A stretch of DNA of 64,000 bases from Epiperipatus broadwayi. Lineage: Eukaryota > Onychophora > Udeonychophora > Euonychophora > Peripatidae. Below, piece by piece: positions 52,046 through 64,000 of this stretch. The stretch is taken from the NCBI GenBank assembly GCA_028023455.1, contig JAQFVV010000012.1, forward strand, positions 12,595,864 to 12,659,863, given 5' to 3'. Made by a program: the position numbers and the translations under genes. Each line of letters opens with the position of its first letter. Positions within the stretch are counted from its first letter, which is position 1. The notes under the pieces were generated by a model. The model made no database searches, was not told where the DNA came from, and saw only the letters and a program-made list of their open reading frames with translations.

Positions 52046-53159
52046 TAACAAAGTAAAAGCTTATTTATATATTCATCATAAATCCATCATAATTGTACCA
52101 TTATTATTTTCATCATTTTTTAACCCAAATTATTATAGTATTTAAAACTCAACATTATTTTGATATTATAAAATATATATTTAAATATATTAATAACTAG
52201 CTAATAAGCTAGTTAGTAAAATTCTAGACAATAAATATCATAATAATTGTGTATTAAAAGAATACATTCTATTAATATCGAGCAACTAGTGTAGATAAAC
52301 ATAGCTTACTACTGTTTAGTAATTATTTTATTAAGTAATGTATTTACTAATAAATATAATAGATCAATAGATTTCTGGTTAACTGTTTTATAAAATAAAT
52401 TATGTATATTCTGGTAAGTTTTGCGATGCATATTAAGACAGAAAGAGTTATTTAGCTTGCAGAAGATTGAATGTTGATTGAGCGTATCAATTTATTTGCT
52501 TCCTGTTATTTGAAAAAGAAACACTTTTAATTATTATTCAAATTTATTTTATGAGATTTATCTACTACTTGATTCGACTACAATTTTAAAATAATTTATT
52601 TTTCATGATGATGGTATAAATTTTTATAATTAAATTTTAAAAATCTTTTACTAGGCACCAGAAAGCTGTAAAAAAAAGTGAAAAAAAAAATCTAACAAAA
52701 ATAATTAATGCATTGTAATTTCATTTAGCTGTTTGTTTCTAATGAGCAATTAAACTACTAGAAATGTTTTTTTATGTTCGACTTTTTTCATATTTATTTT
52801 TGATTATATATATTTAAATTCTTTTTTTTAAATAAATAGATCGTCACATAGAACTTTCTTAGATTGTAACGACCTTATTTTCTACATAATGTAGCAGAAG
52901 CATTATGAAGAAATAGAGATTTCATTTTGGTACTTAACTTTTCTACTTCATTCAGAAACTTTTTCTCAATTATACATCTTGTATGAAATCTTTTTCTAGG
53001 ATTTTAAAAATTTGGGGATGATTATAAATTTTTAATTTTTTTATTCTTCATTTTTTTTAAAACAAGTTCATCCAATTTTATTTTAGTCTTTTAGCTATCT
53101 CAATGAGAATCATCAATGTATATTTGTCCTTTTACCTATATATTCTGCAAACAAATGAT
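52046..53159. other. Intergenic AT-rich DNA, nothing recognised
   Basis: AT-rich sequence with A and T homopolymer runs; no feature is supported. Confidence 0.5.
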
Positions 53160-53990
53160 AATACCCAATCCAATGAAGAACTTTTAATTCAATGCTCAAA
53201 ATATTGTTATAAATGCATCATGCAATAAAACAGGCAAGCAACCAACTCATACAGAAAACAATAGCTAGCTGCACCCAACAGCCCATCTATCCTAATAATA
53301 AATAAAACCTCTACATAAATCATGGATGCTCTCAATTCATGTCTTACACCAATAACAGTAACTATCCCTCCAGAGAACAAAAAACTTGGATAGCCCAATA
53401 ATTTGATGAGCCAAAAAAGCTAAGTCATTTGAGCTTGAACATGGGCCAGTGATGTCAGCTAATGATTCAGCAGATGATACCATACCTATGGGCATTGCTT
53501 CCCTGTCACCAAACCACATGCACTAACCAGAAGATAATTCACAAATGAACCAATCCAAAAGATTGAAAGAACAACATATAAAATAAAAAGCAAAATATAT
53601 GTCAACATCAAATGAGCATCACTAAAGCAAGATTTTTTTCAGCCATAGTAGTCATCACCAGAAGTCTTATACAGCACAATCCTCCCTTTATGCACCATTT
53701 CCATGGAGTTGAAAATAGCAGACACAACAATAGCTATCTACAAATCCACATATAGTATTGAATAATCTCAATTAAACTTTAGCCTCAACCTCATACATGA
53801 ACTGTCAACAAAATATGTAACCCCTGGGTAAAAGAGTTAAACAGCACTTTTTGCAATACAGCAGCCCACTCTATCATTTACAATCAAGCACCTTTCTTAT
53901 AGACAGTTTATTATATCTCATAACACTTCCATAATTAACTGTAGTTTCATAACAATCTATTACACCATCTGTAAACTAATAATATTTTGA
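53160..53990 (-). other. Unidentified segment with broken minus-strand reading frames
   Basis: This part is less AT-rich than its flanks. On the minus strand several overlapping frames are readable, including a hydrophobic stretch (LLFILYVVLSIFWIGSFVNY, near 53560) and two 60-63 codon frames at 53207-53519. I do not recognise a family. It could be a decayed transposon gene or host pseudogene coding for a membrane-like protein. Confidence 0.3.
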
Positions 53991-54509
53991 TTATAATTGG
54001 ACAACCCAATACGCTCCTCATATATCTCACATAAAACTTATCAAATATACTAAATTTATTATAAAAAATTCATGATTATCTTAAATCCTGCAGATTCTAT
54101 TTTCTGTGTGTAGTTATAATTACATGTAACACTAGATATTTTATGTGATCTATATTGGTAAACCATTTGAATATGCAACAAAATATAAAATCTTAAAATA
54201 TGTACAAATAAATAAATGAATGGTTTACTCATACACCCATAACGAACACAGGAAGTATATTAATCTATAATGTAGTAATAACATAATAATTGTATTGTTT
54301 TTACAACTATCTATATTCTGTGCATATCCAGTAATTCAATGATTGTATTATGATTTACAAAAACCTTTGCCCTGAACACATCCATAATTTAGGTAAGCCC
54401 ACACATTTTATGTATCTATTCCATAAAAGTATAACAGTAAAATTCCTTGTATGCTCAATTATTCATGTAATTATTAAGTATTCAACAAAGTTTGCTTTGA
54501 AACCTAAAA

Positions 54510-56555
54510 AAATAATACATAATAGCAATAACAGTAGCAGTAGCAATATCACTACTACTACTACTGCTGCTACTCCTACTTCTACTACTACTATGATCAT
54601 GACCACTCCCACTATCACTACAACTGTGACTGACTACTACTATTACTACTACTACCACCACTACTACCACCACTACCATTACTATTACTACTACTGCTAC
54701 TACTACTGTTGCTACTATTACTATTACTACTACTACCACTACTAACAATAATATTATTATTTCTACTGCAACTAAAGACCACTTGTTCATGACCAAGATA
54801 ACAAGCTCTAGATTTCATGCACCAAAAGTGCTTAAAACCTAAGTCTGATATAGCTTTTGTAATTTTCAAAAAGTTGATAATTAATTAATAATTTTGTGCT
54901 ACATTTTTCTTTCAAAATTTTAATTAAAATCAAGTTACCCAATAATAATTAAAAAAAAAAACATTATGGTGACAAAGCCAACATAGGACAAGATATTTGT
55001 CTCCAATAGTACCAACACTGTGTTTCAAAATCAAAATTTCAGTTAAACATAAGCCTATTTTCAATTTTATTGTAGCAAATTCTGATCTTAAAAATTCGAA
55101 TTCACCAGCAAGCATTTCACTTGCTCAGAAACAAGTTAAAAAGCTCTGGGTTTTTTATGTTTAGGAAAAGAATTGAAAACCTTAGTTTAACTCAAGATAA
55201 TAATATATCATTAATCAGTTGACTATTTATTTCCAACATTGCGTTACATTTTTGTATTCAAACTTTCAATTAAAATCAAGTTTCTTAACAATATCTTTTT
55301 TTAAAAAGCCATCACATAATCAATGTCTCCCACCAATTATACCTGCACAGACTTTCAATGTCTATTGGTCAGTCAAATATAGGCATGTTTTTAATGTTAT
55401 TGTAGAAACTTCTGATCTTTGTTTAATAATAAAAATTCGATTTCAACTTCCCAGCAATTAGTTCATTTGTTCATGATCAAATTAACAAACTCTGGCTGCT
55501 TAAGCTCATAATGTATCCAAAACTTTAGAGTATCAATCAAGGTTAAAAAAACTAACTTTATATACCTTTTTCATTTTCCAATCAGTTGATAACTGATTTC
55601 AATTTTGTGTTAAAATTTTTATTCAAATCTTCAACTAACATCAAGTTACTAGATAATTTCAAAAAACATAAGATACTCCCACTATCAGTGATAATCCTAA
55701 TCATCTATCCGTCTTTAACCTGTCTCCCTAAGCCTTCACCTCTAACACAGCCAGGCCCAGAATCTGACCAATCTTTCACAAACTCCAATTTAACAATTAC
55801 AATCAGTTCTAATATAGCAGTACCATTAGCCCCTTCTGCAAATTGAAATCCTCTACAAATGGATTTTACACTTAAATCTTATCAAAAACATTACTCAGCC
55901 TTCACTTCTAGCATATAACTAGATCCAGAGTCTGATCAACCTACAACACCCTCTAACTTAACAATTGCAACAAATTCTAACATAGCTGTGCCACGCCTCC
56001 CAAACACTCATTTAAATGCACCAAAAACAAACATAGTTGAGTTGTGCCTATTATGAAAGCAATCCCACCATGCCATACACATACCAACACTATCCTCAGG
56101 CCACCTTGCCAATGAAACTAAGAGAAAACCTGATCACCAAATTGATAATCCAATGCAAAGAAAAAACAAAAATAACTGACAAGGATCTCTTACTACTATG
56201 GACCTCATAAATAATTGCCACACTACCATGGAAATTTCTAGTCTCTCAACCATTATTAATCAGGCAGCCCAATCACATATAAAACTAAACTGGATTTGCA
56301 TCTATAGATACATTAATCCAGAGCATGTAAAATTTCTGTAATATTGTGTAAATAAATAAATAAAGTTTATATATGTTAACCTACAACTATAGATTGTCCA
56401 TGCATCATCCAAGCAATGAAAATCTTTTTAACTAATCCAGAACATATAAAAAGTTCCTGTAATCTCAAGTAAATAAATAAATCAACTTTTATATACATAC
56501 ACCTATATCTATGGATTACCCATGAAACCACAGCATTCCAAGATATCTAAAACAG
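54510..56555. repeat. Satellite-like unit, copy 1 (~2.05 kb)
   Basis: Direct repeat of 56556-58865. The order is a triplet array, then three ~340-bp monomers (marker TTCATGACCAAGATAACAAG near 54786, its variants near 55130 and 55470), then two ~167-bp blocks (CTTCACCTCTAACACAGCC near 55734, CTTCACTTCTAGCATATAAC near 55900), then ~105-bp subrepeats ending in GTAAATAAATAAAT (56340-56490). No gene is present; short frames follow the repeat. Confidence 0.85.
54520..54770. repeat. Imperfect ACT/ATT triplet array
   Basis: The array is made of CAGTAG, ACTACT, ACCACC, ATTACT and GCTACT type triplets with interruptions, so it is an old, degraded microsatellite. Apparent Tyr-, Thr-, Val- or Ser-rich frames here are artefacts. 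Confidence 0.95.
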
Positions 56556-58865
<2,310 letters not shown>

Positions 58866-58959
58866 TTATCATTGAAACAATAATAATAATTAAATTAAAA
58901 TTTAATTTATTTTTTTTTAATTTAATTCAATTTATTTACATATTCCATACATTTTGAAA

Positions 58960-59972
<1,013 letters not shown>

Positions 59973-60086
59973 TTTTATTTTTTTTATTTATTTATTCATT
60001 ATGAAGCAAACAATAAATGTATAATACAGTGAGATAAATTCCATACAAGAAAAATCTTGTGTGAGGAATTTAAATGTAACAACTAA

Positions 60087-60784
60087 AAACACTTATAAAA
60101 TACAAAAAAAAAAAAAGTATAAATATAACATAAAATATTAAAATCACACAGATATTGCATTTGGCAATTCAATCACAGTAGTAAATAATTACATCATAAC
60201 ATATAATATAAACAAACAAAAAAAAAAATAAAACTAATGCTTAGCATAATATAACCAGTGCCATAAATGCTTTTTAAAAATCAAATAAGATAGTGTTCAT
60301 TAAATTCACAGAACAATCTCTTATAAATAAATATTAAATAATTTAGGACCATTATAACTAAATTGCTTTCTACTGGATGTTTTAAGAAAATTATGTAAAG
60401 CTAACTAATATTTAGTAGATAAACAAGTATTTACTAAAAAACACTAATAAAATACAAAATATATATATATAACATAAAATATTAAAATTATACAGATATT
60501 ACATTTGGAAATTCAATAACAGTAGTAAATAATTACAACATAACATAAAGTATAAACAAAAATAAAATAAAATAAACAAAATAAAACTAATGCTTAGCAT
60601 AATATAACCAGTGCCATAAATGCTTTTTAAAAATCAAATAACTAGTGCTCATTAAATTCACAGAACAATCTCTTATAAACATATTAAATAATTTAGGACC
60701 ATTATAACTAAATTGCTTCCTACTAGATGTTTTAAGAAAATTAGGTAAAGCTAGCTGATATTTAGTAGATAAACGAGTATTTAC
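60087..60784 (-). repeat. Tandem duplication of the LINE 3' end (~350 bp each)
   Basis: 60435-60784 (end of ORF2 plus 3' UTR start) is repeated at 60087-60434 with few differences. Shared blocks include AATGCTTAGCATAATATAAC (60237 and 60589), GTGCCATAAATGCTTTTTAA and ACCATTATAACTAAATTGCT. The duplicated piece includes the stop codon and the last ~65 codons of ORF2, so the element carries a second, untranslated copy of its C-terminus. Confidence 0.93.
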
Positions 60785-63421
60785 AACAGACGATTTAGTA
60801 TCCAAATGAAGTTTCCTACAATAAATATCAAGAATCACTCTATATTTATACAAATGGAAAACATCTAGTATATTAAAAGTGGCATAAATATCTTTAACAG
60901 ATGTGGCACGTGACCTACCAAAAATGATACACATTGTATAATTCTGTAAAACAGACAATGTAGTCATTGCAAAAGTAGAACAGTTCCCCAAACTGATATA
61001 TTATAACATAATAAGCTTTGATAAGAAGAAATATATAAAGTAATCATAGCTGACCGAGGAAAAAATTTAGATAAGTAGAAAAACATATAATTTAATTTAC
61101 ATAAACGAGAACAAAGGAAGTCAATATGGTTTGACCAAGATAGTCTGGAGTCAATAAAAATACCTAGATAGCAAATATTATCAACAAAAGAAATGTTAGC
61201 ACAAGTACAAGTGCTATTACAATGCCAAAAATACTTATTACAAATAGTAATGTTAAGCGAATGAATATTTGACCTATAAGAAAAATTAATAGCTTTTGTT
61301 TTACTCAGATTAATTGATAAATTATTAAATGCTAACCATTTACTAATTAGGATTAAATCATCATTAATTATTTTTTCAACAAAATTATATGAAACTGCAG
61401 CATAAGATAAAGCAATATCATCTGCAAATCCATAAATCTTAGATTCTAAAGGTAAAGAAAATAAATCATTTGTATAAATTATAAATAAAATGGGACCCAA
61501 AACTGAACCTTGTGGTACACCATGGTTAACTGTTATAAAAGAGCTTACAACACCAGAAATATTTGTTGCTTGTTTTCTATCCTTTAAGTAACTCGCAAAC
61601 CATGAAATAAATCCACCACGAAAACCATATGAATATAAACGCTTAAGTAAAATTTTGTGAGATACAGAGTCAAATGCCTTAGACAAGTCTAAATAAATAG
61701 CAACAGTTTTAAAATCCTTATCTAGTGAAGTTGTCAAATTGTTTACATGACTATAGAAAGTGTCCAAGGTACTTCTACCAGAAATAAATCCATATTGATG
61801 TTCAGATAAAATATTATTTTTAGATAAAAATGACATCATTTTCTCTTTAACCACCATCTCTAACAATTTGGATATTACAGATATAATAGATATTGGTCTA
61901 TAATTGTCAAGCTGTACAGGATCACCCTTTTTAAAAACAGGTGTAATAAAACCAACCTTCAAACAAGTAGGAAACAAACCAACATTTAAGGAAAGATTAA
62001 ACAAATAAACAAGAACAGGTATGAAAGCTGACTTATTTTCCTTAAGAATCTTTGGTGTTAACTTATCTAGACCAGCTGAATGAACATTCTTTAAGAGATC
62101 AATTTTACCAGACAAATCCAAATCAGTAACATCTGTACACAAAAAGAATTTACACAAGAATCAGCAAAAGACAATTCTTGTACTGGTGTTTTATCTATTG
62201 ATAGATCTGAAAAAAAAAAAAAAAAATTATTAAACAAGTCAGCAACACATTTTTCATTATTTTCTACTTCAATCAAATTATCATTGTGTTTTATAAATTT
62301 AAGTTGATTTGACAAAGGTTTCTTTACAAGAGAATTTATCAACTTCCATTTCAAAGAAATATTTTTATCATTAAAATATTTTTGATAATATTGAAATTTT
62401 AATTTCCGAATATCAGATTTAATCTCAGTATTCAATTTCCTCAAAGTCAACAAATCTCCACCCAAACATTTTAAATGATTTCTTTGATTAATTTTTCCAA
62501 TCAAATCATTCGTTATCCAGGCTGAGCGCTTGCGGTTTTTGCTAGTCAATTTAAAACTAACCATAGATTTTGCAATTAAAGATTTACAAATATCTTGAAA
62601 TTTTAAAAATGCTGAATCAACATCATGCAGAGCAAAAACATAATCCCAATTCTGATCAGATAATAACATTTTTAGTTTATTATGTGATAACTTATTAATA
62701 TATAAATGAGTATTTACATGTGGTCTACAATTTAATAACCTCAACACAGTTGCAAAATGATCCGAAATAAAAATATTTTGTACAGACGATTCATAACTTT
62801 GATTCTGGTTTAATCTGACAAATATATGATCCAAAATTGATTGACAAGATTTCGTAATACGAGTAGGTGAAAAAATAGCTTGATTAAAATCATAACTATA
62901 AAGCAAATTCAAATATCGTACGGTAGGCCCATGTAGATTATTAGATAAATCTATATTTAAATCTCCCATAAGAATTACTGAAGTAGTATGTAAATCAGAC
63001 AATAACACATCGAGTTCAGCTATAAAATCCAAAATGATACTTGTGCACGATCTATATAAAGCAACAACAGTTAACACAAAACAAGGTAAATTCAGATGAA
63101 TCGAAACACATTCTGCAGAGCCAAGAAATGGATTATGATACGTGAATTTAATGTTTTCTTTCACAAAAACTAATACACCACCTGAACGTGAAGACGCACG
63201 AGGAGAAAGAATATTTGAATAGCCATCCAGAACATATAAATGCTGTTCTTCAATGGAAATCCAAGATTCAGTAAAATTATCACATCATAAAAACCGGCAT
63301 GAAAATCATTTAAATACACAACAAATTCATCGAAATTAGATCTAACACTTCGTATATTCATATGAAAAACATTTAAATTAGACAAAGTTTCATCATGAGA
63401 ATAAAATGCATCAAGCTTCAC
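60587..63421 (-). pseudogene. LINE ORF2: endonuclease-reverse transcriptase with three frame breaks
   Basis: The start is ATG at 63421. The endonuclease shows HMNIRSVRSN, then TESW after a frame break near 63290, LYRSC, GDLNID (residues 67-72 of the frame 63164-62091) and SDH, the metal-binding and catalytic blocks of AP-type LINE endonucleases. After a break in a T5 run near 62150 comes the RT: PVFKKGD, YRPISI, YLDLSKAFDSV (motif A), GVPQGSVLGP and FADD (catalytic pair at about 61422-61417). A third break in a G run near 60986 leads to the C-terminal domain ending at 60587. The protein would nick target DNA and reverse-transcribe the LINE RNA. Length is normal for the group. As assembled it is broken; single missing bases explain all breaks. 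Confidence 0.9.
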
Positions 63422-63436
63422 TTTAGGAAATAAATT

Positions 63437-64000
63437 TCAAAACGCTGACAACTCAGATTCATTTTTAATTAAAACACACGGAGAATTTAAATCATTTCTA
63501 ATATAAACCAATCCATTACGTATAAAAGCCATACCTTTACGTTCACGCATTTTTTGCTTAGCCTTCCATAACAGCTGTCTAATATGTGGAGTTATACGTT
63601 AATATATACACGCTGACTAGATTCCATTAACAAAAAATCAGAAACCGATTTAATAACATTTCTCTTCAATAAAAATGATTTAGCTAAATTTCGCGAAGCA
63701 AAACGAGTAACAATAAAACCTGCTATATTATTAGATTTAGATTTTGTCTGATAAACATTCTCAATACAATTAGTAGTAAAGTTTTCAATTTCAAGTTTTT
63801 CCGCGAACTTCATTACAATTAAAGATAAATTTTCATTTTCACAAAAGGGAACACCTTGTATTTCAATTTCACAATCCAACCGTAAACGTTCCATAGAGTC
63901 AATTTTTTCCTTTAACAAAGTGATTTCGTTTTCACAAGAATCATACATATTTGACAATCGTAGTAAATTATCATTATTTTTATCAACTTTACCCCGCAAA
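63437..64000 (-). pseudogene. LINE ORF1 (partial): coiled coil plus FP-like domain, one frame break
   Basis: The frame entering from the right edge to 63592 has an acidic coiled-coil stretch (NEITLLKEKIDSMERL), then EIEIQGVPFCENENLS and a basic strand set (GFIVTRFASRNLAKSFLLK). This order matches the nucleic-acid-binding ORF1 of some CR1-group LINEs that resembles the baculovirus FP protein fold. Near 63596 one base appears to be missing; the next frame continues TPHIRQLLWKAKQKMRERKG, then FIRNGLVYIRND, and ends at a TGA (63437-63439). ORF1 would coat the LINE RNA and help target priming. Confidence 0.75.

Larger units (their letters stand above)
59973..64000 (-). mobile_element. CR1-like LINE retrotransposon, nearly intact, cut by window edge
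   Basis: Reading leftwards on the minus strand there are an ORF1 (from beyond 63999 to 63437), a 16-bp gap, ORF2 (63421-60587) with AP-type endonuclease and reverse transcriptase, a 3' UTR and an (ATT)n tail. Only four frame breaks interrupt both ORFs, all of one phase. The ORF1/ORF2 design, RT motifs and simple-repeat tail fit the CR1 group (which includes CR1, L2, Daphne and relatives); I cannot choose between them. The 5' UTR and ORF1 start lie outside the window. Confidence 0.9.

Noticed and set aside
53160-53990. Nuclear copy of mitochondrial DNA
   Set aside because: Reading TGA as Trp gives hydrophobic stretches, but I could not match any mitochondrial gene in order.
54350-54869. Frames of 83-131 codons rich in Tyr, Thr, Val and Ser
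   Set aside because: They come from the degraded ACT/ATT triplet array.

Overview
The window looks like nuclear DNA from an invertebrate animal. It is strongly AT-rich (roughly three-quarters A+T by eye), has no bacterial gene organisation, and I found no convincing host exon. What can be recognised is transposable-element debris, foldback repeats and trinucleotide satellites. Ty3/gypsy, RTE-like and CR1-like elements with a (TGA)n-type RTE tail fit a mollusc (perhaps a cephalopod) or an arthropod. The sequence alone does not settle the species.

Layout. 1-4554: featureless AT-rich DNA. 4555-11922: a complete-length but decayed Ty3/gypsy element with two ~1.63 kb LTRs, a primer-site candidate, gag, protease, RT, RNase H, integrase with a GPY/F module and a polypurine tract. 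12.4-15.9 kb: three old LINE/RTE fragments and a 106-bp perfect hairpin. 17.5-29.4 kb: an old tandem duplication of a ~5.8 kb unit (copies A and B). Each copy ends in a decayed coiled-coil reading frame, and copy B has gained a ~375 bp AAT/poly(A) array. 29.4-30.0 kb: an RTE 3' end with its (TGA)n tail. 31-52 kb: AT-rich DNA with more RTE fragments and hairpin elements. It also holds a dispersed ~480-bp repeat family that sits in palindromic (head-to-head) form at three of five main loci. 48.1 kb holds a possible solo LTR and 49.1 kb a tRNA-Cys-like sequence with a poly(A) tail. 54.5-58.9 kb: a nested satellite (~2.1 kb units built of ~340-bp and ~110-bp subrepeats plus triplet arrays). 58.9-64.0 kb: CR1-like LINE sequence on the minus strand, including a nearly intact element cut by the right edge.

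The elements do not form a pathway; they are selfish sequences. The gypsy element is long dead. The LINE at the right end is the freshest: it has four frame breaks, all of the same phase and all explained by single-base deletions, so it may be intact in the real genome or only recently dead. The most unusual signal is the ~480-bp repeat family. Its palindromic copies have arms much more alike than copies at different loci, which suggests locus-specific inverted duplication or arm-to-arm correction.
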